Shown one piece after another: positions 24,927 through 37,175 of a stretch of DNA of 64,000 nucleotides. The number at the start of each line of letters is the position of its first letter. Position 1 is the stretch's first letter. Source of the stretch: Rhyacophila brunnea (taxonomy: Eukaryota > Arthropoda > Insecta > Trichoptera > Rhyacophilidae). The translations under genes were made by a program, and so were the position numbers. Location: NCBI GenBank assembly GCA_022495005.1, contig JAGYXB010001022.1, forward strand, positions 62,001-126,000. The letters are read 5' to 3'. The notes under the pieces are model-generated. The model worked only from the letters and a program-made list of their open reading frames with translations. It made no database searches and was not told the DNA's origin.

Positions 24927-25943
24927 CAGTGGCGAAGGGTGGAGGTAGGCTGTTAAGATCCGACATAAATAGTGCACACTATACATTGTTAATCAAACGT
25001 ATTTGTTTTAATTAAACTAAGACTAGAATGTATAGATAGTGTTTGTTACTTTTTTAAAATTCAATTAAGCCCTGCCTAATCCAAGTCACAGTCAAAAAAT
25101 ATTCGCGTATCCATAACATATCTAAAATTATGCCATTAAATCATACTTAATATTAGATATTTTACAGATAGAAGAATATTTTTTTATATATTTTGGTTTG
25201 GTTTAGGCAGGGCTTAATGAATTAAAAAAAACTAACTAACACCATCTTTAACAATATGTATTCTTATTCGAAAAAGTTTGTTGTTTTTGTTCGTTAGATC
25301 GTTTTTCAGATTGTTTTTGTCAGGTCACCTATATCATACCTAAACTATTCTGGTTTGATTTGGGCAGGGTTTAATTGAATTTTAAAAACTTACCAGCACC
25401 ATCTATAAATCGTATTCTTAGTTGAATGAAAACAAATAAGTATAACTGTGTCGCTACATTTAAAAATCAGCCAAATCCACCATTAGGTATTTTTGACTTT
25501 TTTGTGAATTGCTGAAGAATTACTTCTTTCTAACATTTCTGCATTGTCAAAATGTGGAATTTATTAATTTAAAATATTCTATACCCGAAATAATATAAAC
25601 TTTCACCCTTGTGACTGTGAATTTGAGTAAACAAAAAGCTGTTTTTCTCCTATTCATCTATTATGGACATGGCTGATTTTGAAATCTAGTGACACAACTA
25701 ACAAAGTTTAGTATGCACTATTTATGTCAAATCTTAAAACTCATTCACTGCTGACCATTATCAATTATCACAACTCGGTCAATGCTAAAGACACACCTGG
25801 CGTATAGCAATTAACATGTTAATTAAATGTGGTAATCAACTGGTCAGCAGTGAATGTATAAGTATCCAATGGCTACACGCCAGTCGTGTTCTTAGCACGG
25901 CACATTCCGTGCTAGCTCGGCCTACCTCCACCCGTCGCCACTG
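24927..25943. mobile_element. hAT-like element of the 9228 family
   Basis: The left end CAGTGGCGAAGGGTGGAGGT mirrors the right end ACCTCCACCCGTCGCCACTG. Arms share TAGTGCACAC-like and GGCAGGG-TTTAATTGAAT blocks, indicating TIRs of 200 bases or more. Flanking 8-mers TATTATTA and TTATATTA agree at 6 of 8 in low-complexity DNA. A small foldback is nested near the right end. Confidence 0.8.
25742..25858. mobile_element. small foldback nested in the 24927 element
   Basis: CATTCACTGCTGACCA and TGGTCAGCAGTGAATG form 16-bp inverted ends about 115 bases apart, interrupting the TCTTAA...CCTACC segment of the host element. Confidence 0.7.
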
Positions 25944-26311
25944 TTATATTAAGTATAGATTGTCGTGATTTCATCTATATAGATATAGTCGGTAAATTGC
26001 AGACGCATTATATTACAGATAGGAACTAAATCATATTATGTTGCTATATGGAAGCTGTTGGTTACAACTCTGAGCAAAAGCTTCTGGTTGAAAAGGCCAT
26101 CCCGAAAGTTTGTCGCTGTTTCAGCGCCGCAGGCATCATTTTGTTCAAATTGATTCATCAATTAAAAGTTTTCCTTTCGCAACGAACGCGACGTCGCAAG
26201 CTTCTCCGGCAGGCTGTATTTACCACCACTTATTTGAAAAGGATATATATTATTATATCAAGGCAGGGTATGGAAATTCAAGGTGATCTGCGCACTTAAT
26301 ACCGTAGTACA

Positions 26312-26400
26312 GGGGTTCCCAGCCTTATTTTCATCAGGAGCATAGAAAAAAATTTTGTGGAGGGCACAATAATCAAATACATTTATTATCTTTACTATCA
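26312..26400. mobile_element. possible hAT left end
   Basis: CAGGGGTTCCCAGCCTTATT resembles a hAT terminus. No right partner was found. Confidence 0.3.
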
Positions 26401-26590
26401 GTCAATTGAATTTCATTTATTTTTTTGGTACCTACTCATTTTTCACAGCTATACATAAGCTAAATAAATCTGCATCGTTATCCCGCTAGGTGGCAGCACT
26501 GCTGACTGTGCTCTAATAAGGCGCCAAAAATCTATTTTTCAAAAATTTCTGAAGTAAATTAAGTCACTTGATCAACCATACACGACGATA

Positions 26591-26615
26591 CATTATATTA
26601 TATTATATTATATTC
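26591..26615. repeat. short (TATTA)n microsatellite
   Basis: About four to five copies of TATTA-type units in tandem. Confidence 0.8.
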
Positions 26616-26639
26616 AATCAACCTACACAAAAATTAAAT

Positions 26640-26905
26640 TGTAAATATTTTTATCGGTCTATAATAGATAAAAAATATTATTCTATCAGCTATAAAATAT
26701 CCAAAGTTATGTATGATGTAACTGCTGATTAGTTTTTAGACTGTAATTTATTATGGCTTGGTTTCGCAGGGCTTAATTTAATTTTAAAACACCGTTTGTA
26801 AATTGTAGTCTTCAATGAAATCAAATTTAATACGTATGCCTGACAACGTTTAGTATGCACTATGTATGACTGATATTAACAGCCTACCTCCACCCTTCGC
26901 CACTG
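26640..26905. mobile_element. right half of a 9228-family element
   Basis: GGCTTGGTTTCGCAGGGCTT, GTTTGTAAATTGTAGTCTTC and the terminal CCACCCTTCGCCACTG match the right arm of 9228-10592. The left end was not found, so the copy is probably truncated. Confidence 0.7.
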
Positions 26906-27059
26906 CTATATAATAATTACAGTTTGAAAATATCTTATTTTGTAAAGCCTCAGTAACTCACATATTATAAAAAACATGCCCCATGCTTTTTCGTACACAG
27001 TCGTTTAAAGTTCATATGTTATGATATTTAAAAAAAAATGCTCGATTTCAGTTATTAAT

Positions 27060-27341
27060 CCTATAGAAATGTACTGTTATTACATATAAGTCTTTATAAG
27101 GGAAGTAGTTGTTATATGCTTAGTCAACTACCCCCGTTTTTATTTTATATTTAGACGGCATATAGTTTTGTATATATAGCACAAATACACTAGTGGTACT
27201 CCTATAGAAATGTACTGTTATTACATATAAGTCTTTATAAGGGAAGTAGTTGTTATATGCTTAGTCAACTACCCCCGTTTTTATTTTATATTTAGACGGC
27301 ATATAGTTTTGTATATATAGCACAAATACACTAGTGGTACT
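27060..27341. repeat. perfect tandem duplication of a 141-bp unit
   Basis: The unit starting CCTATAGAAATGTACTG at 27060-27200 is followed immediately by a copy at 27201-27341 with no difference seen by eye. The unit contains GTCAACTACCCCCG and ends CTAGTGGTACT. The identity implies a recent duplication or an assembly artefact. Confidence 0.9.
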
Positions 27342-27570
27342 ACACGGCATATAACATGAAGTTATAGTAAACTATGTTTTACGTGTAATGGTTTTTCATA
27401 ATCCTTTTAACGTGATAATTTGGAAAAAGGCTGAGTGTCCTTGTAACCTCTTCATATCTTGAAGGTCTCTAGACAACTGTCATTTCCGACTCGCCATTGT
27501 CTATGCTCTAAACATGAGCATAGATAATAACGTGTCAGTTGTACAATTGGGTAAAATCTCTACACCTTAA

Positions 27571-27737
27571 ACATACATAATTTTGAAAAACACTTTCTGA
27601 GAAAATGTATTATAACCAATAGAAAAAATCTTTTTGAAAAAAGTAAGCCACCCCGGCAGGGAATCGAACCCTGCATCTCCTGGGTTTACGCGCCCTGTCC
27701 GTCGCATTTACCTCTATGCTACGCAGTGACATACTAA
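27571..27737 (-). mobile_element. family A tRNA-containing repeat, reverse copy
   Basis: AAAAAGTAAGCCACCCCGGC, GGGAATCGAACCCTGC and TTTACCTCTATGCTACGCAG. The T-arm like segment CAGGG-TTCGATT-CCCTG is perfectly paired here, but the anticodon arm is not tRNA-like, so it is not called a tRNA gene. Confidence 0.8.
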
Positions 27738-28282
27738 CACTACTACTACACTACTACTAACTACACCTTAGTTGAGACTTTGTAGCTTAATAAAAAATAA
27801 AAATACGTTTAAAGCACGTTTACACCACCGGATCACTTCTCGACAAATACATTAATATTTTAAATAACGTCCTTTTACTAAAGAGTAATATTATTTAAAC
27901 AAAATTAATTAGATAATTAAAATAAATAATGAAAGGTTAGTACAACCCTGAATTGAAGCTATACTTAAATAATGTCGATGTTAAAATATATCTTAGTGTA
28001 TACAAGATGGGATTATTACTTAAACGCTTCGACGAGACACTTTTGGACGTGGAGTAATGAATTGAAATTTAATTTAATGTCTTGTTTGCGGGCAAACAAT
28101 TACTTCAATATCCATTATTTATTATTCTAATGGTTTCTAATATTACTTTTTCATGGACGCATTTGCGAGATTAATCGTAAAATACACATTCAACCAATAT
28201 CTCAGAGTCACTGAAATTATATTTTCGATTTAAAAAATTGGGTCAATATAACAGGTTTTAATCGTTTTTATTTTCATTTTAA

Positions 28283-28447
28283 CACTACAACAGGGTATAA
28301 GGGCTAATGACAGTAGCGAAGATAAACAATTTTATAAACATTTAGGCTTTGAGAAAATCACACAAATGTAGTGTGACCTCACCAATCGTATCGAATCCGG
28401 AGCCCACAAATGAGAAGCCAATGCTTTACCCACTGGACTACGTAGGT
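28283..28447 (-). mobile_element. family B SINE, reverse copy, diverged
   Basis: GGCTTTGAGAAAATCACACA, GTGTGACCTCACC, ATCGAATCC and CCCACTGGACTACG occur in the family B order. Confidence 0.7.
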
Positions 28448-29752
28448 TATTACTATGGTGAAGACTATTACTTGGCGATTATTTAAAGTCTACCGTAATA
28501 AAAATATTTTTTATAGTTGATAATAATAGTAACATAAGCATCAATATGTAAAATAATATTGTAATAGTTGTTATAATATATCTACTCAAAAATGCATTGT
28601 AATGTATATTTTCGTACGTTCAAAGGCTGTAATAATACGTACGTAAATATATCACATTTTTATAGAATTTTGTGACATTTACCAACAAATTATTGTAATA
28701 CATCGGCAAATTACACTACATTTGAAGGCTTTTGATTGTCAGCCTTCAAGTAAATAACTCAAAATTTGTACATTTCAAAAAAGTTTTATCTTTGACGTTA
28801 AATAGTATTTAAATTTAGATATTTTTAAAAATTAAAATTAAATTTTATGTAAGCATTTTTTTTGTTTGTTTAGGATTTAATTAATTGTTTAACATCATAT
28901 TCTACTTTCCTAATTCTTCTTTGACATTAGTGTGTACGTACATATTCATTAGTATTAATATATTAAGAGTGGAAATTTCTCAATTTCCAGACATTTGTAT
29001 TGAAAAAAAAGAACAATCAGCGGATGTATATTTTTCGACCCTATCAGACATGACAAATAAGGTACACAATCGCTCGCCGAAGCGGGAAAAGCCGTAGGAT
29101 AATAATAGTATTAGATTATTATCTTCTTAGTCCCGAAGTATAACTGACCCACCTATATGCTCGTGATTACCATTTGCATAAAAACACCACAGATGTTGGG
29201 CGTAGTCTTGCGTACTTTCAGGGTCTAGCAATTCATGAGAGTACATCTTCCTGTCACACGTCATCTACAATCTACATGGTTACGACTTCGAAAACCCTAA
29301 TCAAAAAGACGATGTTAGAATAATTATAAATCACGTTTGATCTTACAACATACTTATATCAAAGATCCGATATAAATCTGTTCGACATGATTGTCCCAGG
29401 CGTGCTTGTAAAACTTTCGAATAAATTTCATTATAATATGCATATATAATTCAATGTAAATTTGGTCTTGAAACGTCATTTAGTGACCTACAAAAGCGGA
29501 TTTTCTTTAGGGTCTGATACGTGACAAATATTTCACTGTTCACCTGATCCGTGCCACGGACGAATTAACTCATTCCAGAAAAATATTATTTGAGTCAGCA
29601 TTTACTTAATTGATTTTCATTTTACAAAATAATAATATAAATCATATTAAATTCTACAAGATATCTGTAAGCCTTATTTCGGTTGTAACACCATTATCAA
29701 GACTACAAAAATAAATGACTTGTCTACGCCAAGTACGCACAGAATGAGCCTC
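28448..29752. other. AT-rich stretch, nothing recognised
   Basis: A 70-codon open frame at 28885-29097 has no recognisable domain and no splice support. Confidence 0.5.
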
Positions 29753-29932
29753 GGCAGCTCTCGTGGTGCAGTGCGTAATGCGCTGGTCTTCCACCCGAGA
29801 GTTCTGGGTTCGATTCCCCGTGAGGACACAATATTTATGTGATTTTTTCAAAGCCTCGGTGTTCGCGATTGTTCAAAATTACTAACAACCACCTTGTACG
29901 AAAAAGCAAGGACATGGTTATTAATAATTCTA
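29753..29932 (+). mobile_element. family B SINE, near-complete plus-strand copy
   Basis: GGTGCAGTGCGTAATGCGCT (A-box region), TTCTGGGTTCGATTCCCC (B box), body ATTTATGTGATTTTTTCAAA and the 3' block CCTTGTACGAAAAAGCAAGG. Same element as 11998-12172 in opposite orientation. Confidence 0.85.
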
Positions 29933-30054
29933 TTTTAAAAAAAAACTATCTGCCTCACCCTGTGAATATACAAGAATAATACATACCTAATGGAATATCG
30001 TATTTAATTTAAAACAATTAATTGCATGCCATTATAATGCATTATATTGTCAGT

Positions 30055-30265
30055 TGCATAGAATGCCGGAGGATATACCGGCGAGGCAAGCTATGTACGC
30101 AATCCCTGTTGGCAAGAGAAGACCTGGACGGCCGAAACTGAGATGGCTGGACTGTGCCACGGGAGATTTAAAAATGTTAGGTCAAAGCAATTGGAGAGTG
30201 TCGGCGCTGGATCGTCTATGAAGTTCGTTTTTGAAGGAGGCCAAGGCCTACCAAGGGTTGTAGTG
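30055..30265 (+). mobile_element. LINE ORF2 C-terminal remnant
   Basis: Translation around 30115-30220 gives RRPGRPKLRWLDCATGDLKM followed by LGQSNWRVSALDRL and a stop. The G-R-P-K-L-R-W signature followed by W-R and A-x-D-R belongs to the C-terminal region of non-LTR retrotransposon reverse transcriptase polyproteins common in arthropods. It is a 5'-truncated fragment with stops. Confidence 0.65.
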
Positions 30266-31550
30266 CCATAAATAAGATTGTGGTCACATCCTCATTAAAT
30301 TTCGATTAAAATAATTTATAGTAATGTAAATTTCGTGAAATTTAATAGCAACATGCCAATGTGGACACGGTATTTGGTCTTATCATGACCTAAGGCAGAT
30401 GTTTCCAAATTGGGGGGGTGGGTTGCGAAAAGTTTAACCTTTAATTGTTTATTGTTTCGTGTAATCACTTTCTTGAAAAAATATTGTTACACGTAATTTG
30501 CTAACTATGACTCTATTGCACGAACAGTGATGACTCATGAGGACCGTGAGGACTCGCAGACTCATGCCGTCAGCAATAAAATTGTCAATCAACAGTATTA
30601 TTTAATCAACGAATTAGATACCAACTGAATCACATGGATGTTTATTAATCTTATTATGATTGGTATATTTGGTTTACTAAAATGTTCCAATAATTTATAA
30701 GCCTCGTAATAAGTTCATGTCGAGTTCATGTGTTATAATTCATATTCAGTTTTCTAAGCCATAGTTTTATTTTATATTTACAAAGCAGAATAGTGATTTG
30801 TGAGATTCAAACCTGCGATTCTAGGATTGAAAAACTGACGTTCAGTGTACTTCTATAGTACCTGAAGAGAAAAATGTTTAGTGCACAAAAAAAAAAAAAA
30901 AAATGAATATTCAATGAATAACGAATCCATTCGTTTATGCCGACGCAGATTAGAATTATCGAAGACATATTATTCCTCCTACCATAATATATGAACATAT
31001 AATGTATGTAGGTATTCGTAGTTCAAAAGGGGGCGAATGTTATTCGGCTGATGACAATCCGGTCCTTATCAGAATACATCTTCTGGTATATTAATCTACT
31101 TCCTACACTCTACGAGTTACCGTACCTAACTCATTTACATTGGACCACGACTGATAATTATCTTGTAGAATTTAAACTATGTTCGTATCAGTGTTGTATG
31201 TCAGATGATAATATTTGTCAAATCAACATTTCGTCATTTTAAGCTGTTAAAACCTCTGATGTGATAATAAAAATTTTACAGGAGAAAAAATCGCTTCATT
31301 AGCTTAAAAGTTTTGATTGTTTTTTTTCGTATTTCTTTGAATAACTTAGTTTATCTAAAATCTTAATAACAGACAGTGGAAAGCTTGTAATAGGTACGAG
31401 TATATCGCTCTTATTAAATCATGCTTCATCGTTTATGATTAATTATATTTTAATTCTATTGGCATATAGATAGAACTTTGAAGGTTTTACTAAACTATGC
31501 GGTCAAACGAACAGAAAATATTAAAAAAACCATTGGTTGCGCTTTTAGCA

Positions 31551-32555
31551 GTGGACTGTAATTTGGAGGTCATGCTGGTTAGTGGCTTCTGTATCTAGGG
31601 GGACGGTTTATACAGGATGCCAGACGCTAACCGTTATGTTGAGAGTGCTGGCGCGCGCTGGGGCCGGTTCGGTGTTCACGCACTCACGCACTGGTAAACG
31701 ATATTGCAAATGCTGTAATTGAGTGTATGGAAAACATCATAATATATTCTACACGATAAAATTGTGAGCGGCGTAAGAAAAGGGGTTGTTTCTATCCTGA
31801 AAGAAATAAAAGCATCATTCGTCAAGAAGAGCTTTGTGCGCAGACCTTTGCAAAGTTATGGAATTGGTGATTAAGATTATCTACTCTATTATCGATAAAG
31901 CTTATCAATAAAGAATTATGGAGCTCTAAATTTGAACATCTCCGTGATTATAATGGACATATTGGAGAAAAACAAATGTGATAATGTTTCACAGCACAAG
32001 CTTAGTAGTCTGCTTTGAATGACCTGGAGAAGGAAGACATGACAATTTTTAACACCTGGAATAGTGTTCCTGACTTATAATACGATCAATTGAAAAAAAC
32101 TAGCGTTTGCTGTTCTATCCCTTTCCGGTTCTCCACATTCATGCGAACAATCTTTTTCAAGCATGAACCTTATCAAGAGTAAATTGAGAAGTCGTCTTAT
32201 TGATGAGAACCTGAAATCGTGCCTAAAATTTAAAACAACAACATACAAGCCTGATTTACCCAAACTTTTCAAGGAGATGGAAGGCCATTATTCATATTAA
32301 GTGTTTGTCATGATTTAATTTTATGGATACCTTACTTACATTTTAATTTAATTATTAAGTATGATATCAAGTTTTATTCAGTGTACCTAAAGTTTAATTA
32401 AGACACCAAACTTTAAGTAAAGTTTATTCAGTTAATACGCAGTGTACCTACATTTATATAGTTTTAGTTTAAGAAATTTGGCTCTCAAAAGAAATCAAAA
32501 TCGTTCTAATGTTCCATATTTGGCTCTCTTGACTAATGAGTTTGCCGACCACTGG
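31551..32555. mobile_element. candidate decayed autonomous hAT element
   Basis: The right end GAGTTTGCCGACCACTG at about 32555 is hAT-like. CAGTGGACTGTAATTTGGAG at 31551 is a possible left end. Target duplications do not match well (GCTTTTAG versus GTCTTTAC). The transposase remnant at 31802-32300 supports the assignment. Limits are tentative. Confidence 0.45.
31802..32300 (+). pseudogene. hAT transposase remnant (GTF2IRD2-like C-terminus)
   Basis: From 32103 to the TAA at 32298-32300 a 65-codon frame encodes a hAT C-terminal dimerisation-type segment. It includes GSPHSCEQSFSSMNLIKSKL and RSRLIDENLKSCLKFKTTTY. The pattern C-E-x-x-F-S-x-M-x-x-I-K-S-K-x-R-S-R-L-x-D-E-x-L is characteristic of the BED-finger/hAT transposases related to GTF2IRD2. 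Upstream, pieces in other frames (for example REELCAQTFAKLWN near 31826 and KLINKELWSSKFEHLRDYNG near 31900) match the preceding region but are broken by stops and frameshifts. The N-terminal zinc finger and the catalytic core are missing, so the copy is dead. It is not part of the host gene. Confidence 0.75.
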
Positions 32556-33003
32556 TCTTTACTAATAATGATTATAAATGATGCCAAGAAAAAATAGACT
32601 GATTTACACAAATATTTTCCACTTTATTACTATGTGTCAAAAAAATAATTTCGCGGTATTTGTGGCAATTCCCTTGTAGGTTATTGTTTTGAGACAATGC
32701 TCTTATTTTGCAAATACATTGTTTACACGTTACAATAAGGCATATTATCAAATGTGATTTGAACTTGTGGCCATTGTCTCATAAAATAGTTGCCGGGAAG
32801 GTTATTGAGTATTGATAAGCTGCCTTGTTTATATTTCGATTCATTCGCTCTACAATCAAATGCGGATTCACGAACACACGTAAAAAGCAACATATGAATT
32901 TGCCAAACGCGTTATTCGACTCACTGCTTCATATTATGTGTACATCACGCTGCTACTCCACCGCTGATGCACTAATATAACATTCGTAAATAGTGTTATA
33001 TAT

Positions 33004-33828
33004 TATGTTACGCCGAATATGCGAAATTGACTGTTACATGAAATGGGCAAAATTTTGGCTAATTTATGTGATAGTCATGCCCGTTACCTTATTCATGAAT
33101 TAGGTAAATTATCTGCCGAGTGCATGAATTTGCCAAGGTATGGAATACTTAAACTGTCAACATGACAGTGGAAAAAGTAAATTTAATACGGATGGTTTTA
33201 TTAGTTATAATTGGACATAATATAATATTATTATTATTAGTTTAGGTTAGGTTTTGTAATTCTGAATTCAACTGAATGTCCATTTTGAGGTTAGCTAACA
33301 AGTGTCAACAAACTATCACAAGCATACAATCGACCATTGCACGATTGATACCCAAGCACGAATCAAATCGCGAAAATACCTTTTAATAAAATTCTTCCGT
33401 TATCATATTAGGTATAGTTCTAGATTTTTTTAGTAGGCATAGTAAATGGATATGAACGTATTTGCAGTTATTGATTGATATATATTTATATTTTTGAATG
33501 ACATTTGACACATTTGGTTAGTTTGATTGGTTGCAAAAAACACCACCGGAGCGCGACCATCTATTTTGACCATAGATAATATACGTAAATTTTGACCAAT
33601 GCATGAATATTTGACACATTTAGTTTAGTTGCAAAAAACACCACCGTAGCGCTACTATCTAATTTGCCCAATGCATGAACTAGGCAGAAAAATTACTGCC
33701 GAATTCACGCACTCGACAGGTATTTTGTCTAATTCATGAATAATGCAACGGGCTTGCATTTTTCATGATTTAGTCAAAATTTTTCCCATTTCATGTAATA
33801 ATCAATTTCGCACATTCGGCGTAACATA
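33004..33828. mobile_element. long-TIR MITE, copy 2 (inverted relative to 6423-7190)
   Basis: The left end TATGTTACGCCGAATATGCG mirrors the right end CATTCGGCGTAACATA. The internal block GGTTAGGTTTTGTAATTCTG with GACATTTGACACATTTGG is the reverse complement of the corresponding part of copy 1. Confidence 0.82.
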
Positions 33829-36247
33829 TACACTTCAAACTACACATTCCTATCACACGAAGTGTTCATTACTGGGGCACTCAGAGATTTATTAATATTT
33901 GCATACATAATTTATAACTTTACATATTATATTATTATGTACGTACTTTCCACGAAGTAGGTCGTGCGGAAGTCTGGCTATCTTCTACAAATGTACATAT
34001 TATATTATGTATTAATAGATTTTCACCTCAACACGCCAATGCTATCGTACCTTAAGGGGTTTATTGCTTACGTATGCCGGTGTATATCTGAAAATAGTTC
34101 CAGGTATAGCACACTATCTTCTTAACATATTGTATATAGTATATTCGAGGATTTACGTTCCTGACACGGCTGTCATATTAAGAATAATTCTAATAAAACA
34201 AGAATATTTGCCTTGACAAGTAGTTTATAACAAGCGAATAGCGAAATAGTATTCAGTAACACTATTTTATCCAAGACCGGCTATATTCAGGCAGCGGCAC
34301 TGAATTGCGAATTAGGATTAGGGTAACTACTAATAATTATTGATGATCTTGAAACACAATCGTGTCCCGTGTATCGTACGTATGCAGTTCGCTGTATTAC
34401 ACTTCACTGTGAAATGTTGTATCGGAAATATATGGCCGTATATTAAAGACCGACAAACCTCTTTGGGTCCTATAAATAGTATTGAAATAAAATTCATACC
34501 TAAATAAAACACTGTTTTTGTCGGTTTACACTTTACAAGAAGGCAGCAGCAAACACATTTTTAAACAGCCGATATACTGGATTATTTATTAGGTTAGGTT
34601 TTCATTCTTGAATTCATGAATTTTGCCAGAATCAGCTATAAAAATTGAATTAATGTTCATATTGAATCTAATAAAATTAGAGACCGTATAGTATACGATC
34701 ATCTCTTTCCGATAGAAAGCTCACGGCAAACTGTGCCACGGTGAATTTTTTTACGTACACTTTACATGTAACCAAACACAATGTGGTAACCTGTTCGCAA
34801 TAAATAACGATTTTTACTTGCATATTTCGTTTAAATTACAACCATCATTATTATAAATTATTATTATAAACAGTTTATTATATCGCATTATAACTAGCAC
34901 TACCATATTATAGGTTAGTATACAGTTTTGTGTCACAGCCTGACTATAGTGGGCCTTGATCTTATCGTTTGAAAACCACATTTTTTGTCAATATTCCAGT
35001 TTTACCTACTCTTATTGTATAGTTAATAAGCTAATACATAGTTAACACATTTATTAAAAGAATGTAGATAGTATGTAACTGAATGTAATACACTCGTTCA
35101 TCAACCATTCAATTAGTAACCCAGTGGTATTCAGCCTGTGCGTCGTCACGTGATGCTCGTGCGATACCTCTATATTCACTAGGAAAGTATACTCATGCTG
35201 GAACTGGCCCATAAGTCTTCACCTAGGGTTAGACTGATAATTCCTGAGATATGTTACTGTGTTTAGCCGTCGTCATGGTAATGAGCAGCCGACCTAAGCA
35301 TCTTTATTTCATCTAAATAGCAAAGTCCACACAACCATTTCCAAATAATATTTGTATTAGACATGCTTTGACAAATTTATTTTTCGTATTTTTTGTATAT
35401 TCATATTTATTTTTTCATTAGATATACTATCTATCTACATTTATTTATATTTACGTAACGTTTTTATTACATTTCTTTAAATTAAATTACAAAATTTAAT
35501 ATTACTTCGAAATAAAAAAAAAATACTATAATGAAATTTCTATGGATAATAATATGTACCTACTTACTTACATGCTTTTTCAATCATTGTGTTTCATATC
35601 AATTCAAAAGAAAAAGAATTTATTTAGAAATAATGTCCAATTTTCTAAGTGGAATACCATTGTCCCCATTCCATATTGTATTCGTATTATTCTTTTTTTT
35701 AATTCGTACAAATCACCGCTTTAGCAAACAAATTATCGATAAGAATTCCATTCGGCTTGCATGCTCTTCCGTCATTTCTGCATCGGCTTAATGGTTTCGG
35801 TAATTTTTCATTAGCAGAAATATTTTCGTACAAATTACGTAGGTAATTTATACAATAAAATCATACATATCTATAAAAGATGATAATATTATAAGACATT
35901 ATCTATAAGATAAAGTAATTAATTATATTTATTAGAATAGAAAAAAGACAGATTCTTCTGGCATTGCGGCTACAACGAAATCACTTTGGAACGGTGTTAG
36001 TGTCATTTGAAAGTAATGATACTAACACTAAACTGAGTCATCTGTACTGCCACAACAATCTGACACCATTCTACCTAGGGATTACAATACCAAATGAAAA
36101 TATCAATACCGGTATTTGTAAATTAATTGGAAAATACAGAAGGGTCTACCAATATGTTAAATCTTTTTAAAATATGAATATTTTATAGCATGTGTCATTG
36201 CTGGCCATCGTCGATGAATGGCCACGGAAGCAAACAAGCAACAGCAA
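33829..36247. other. AT-rich stretch with minor repeats
   Basis: It contains one copy of a small dispersed repeat (34283-34318, GCGGCACTGAATTGCGAATT) and a block at about 34775-34840 (GTGGTAACCTGTTCGCAATA) that recurs near 46330. A hAT-like left terminus lies near 35124 (CAGTGGTATTCAGCCTGTGC) without a partner. An 86-codon frame at 35531-35791 has no support as a gene. Confidence 0.5.
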
Positions 36248-36493
36248 GGGGGGACATGCTCGTCGTAGGTCAAAATTGAGTTTTTATTGTATTTTCAAAC
36301 CATGATCCTGGACACTCCTTAAACGTTGTAGATAATCTATTTATATAATTTTGAAGCCTTATAATCCCTCATATTTATTTAAAACATTTCATGACTGCAT
36401 AAAGTATTTTTGTTACATAAAATGGTATTCTTTTAAACCTCTCGCTCTAATACAATAAAAACTCAATTTTGACCTACGACGAGCATGTGGGCC
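36248..36493. mobile_element. 246-bp MITE with G-rich ends
   Basis: The left end GGGGGGACATGCTCGTCGTA mirrors the right end TACGACGAGCATGTGGGCC. About 35 bases of TIR include AGGTCAAAATTGAGTTTTT. It is a shorter relative of 9491-10334 and shares CATGATCCTGGACA and ACGTTGTAGATAATC. Confidence 0.82.
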
Positions 36494-36534
36494 GTTAAGC
36501 CTTTTATGTGAATTAATACATTTTGTTTCCACCG

Positions 36535-36645
36535 TGAATACCGAATATATCGGTATTGTCTGATTATTAAAACCGGTATTTCGGAACCGAAAAATACTGT
36601 GATACCGGTTTTAAAATACCGGTATTGCAATCTCGAATTTATTCT
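36535..36645. repeat. ACCGGTATT-rich repeat fragment
   Basis: Several ACCGGTATT motifs and the end CCGGTATTGCAATC resemble a transposon terminus also seen near 18735 and faintly at 36080-36115 (GATTACAATACC). Limits are uncertain. Confidence 0.4.
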
Positions 36646-36879
36646 ACCTGCATTACATACTATACTCACCGTAGGACGTAGGTAATTAAAATTATTAAAA
36701 TCCCCGTATATATTATAGCTTGCAAAGGATTACATCGCATTCAGATATACGGTAAGACAGATTGTATTTTCTTTTAGCAGTAGTTTTAGCGATTATACAT
36801 TTTGCTTGGTAGAAATTCATTGTAATAGTGAAACAAATTGAAATTGTATTAATGCGATAATTTCGATTTGTGTGCCCGT

Positions 36880-37175
36880 ATCATCATCAGCAGCAGTGGT
36901 TAAATCCACTGCTGTATGAAGGCCTCCTCTAGCTTCCTCCACTCTTCTCTATGAGTTCGACTATCCAAAGGGTACCACTGTATGATAGCGCTTGTCCAAC
37001 GGTTGTCCACTCGCCGAGTGTCATTGCCATTTCATCTGCTCAGCGACCTCTATAAGATCGCGTACTCACGTATGGCCTCCTTGACCATTTATTTATTTTG
37101 TGATCTTTCTGCATTATGCCCAACATGCACCTTTCCATCTCACGTTGCGCGTCTCAATTTTTTTGAATTTTTTTA
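36880..37175 (-). mobile_element. LINE ORF2 C-terminal remnant with 3' tail
   Basis: On the minus strand near 36960-36895 it reads RTHREEWRKLEEAFIQQWI then a stop. The E-W-R-K-L-E-E-A-F-x-Q-Q-W signature is the conserved C-terminal end of a widespread insect non-LTR element, and the 3' end carries a (GAT)n-like tail (ATGATGATAC). Upstream the frame is broken (RRVDNRWTSAIIQW). Confidence 0.75.

Noticed and set aside
26048..26299. 83-codon plus-strand frame
   Set aside because: No recognised domain. It is surrounded by transposon fragments.
24927..26905. A single larger transposon joining 24927 to the end at 26905
   Set aside because: A complete pair of ends already exists at 24927-25943. The end at 26905 is better explained as a separate truncated copy.
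31551..32555. Host GTF2IRD2-like gene
   Set aside because: Stops and frame changes upstream of the C-terminal frame show a dead transposase, not a host gene.
35531..35791. Frame with a hydrophobic N-terminus resembling a signal peptide
   Set aside because: AT-rich DNA readily encodes Phe/Ile/Leu runs. No other support.
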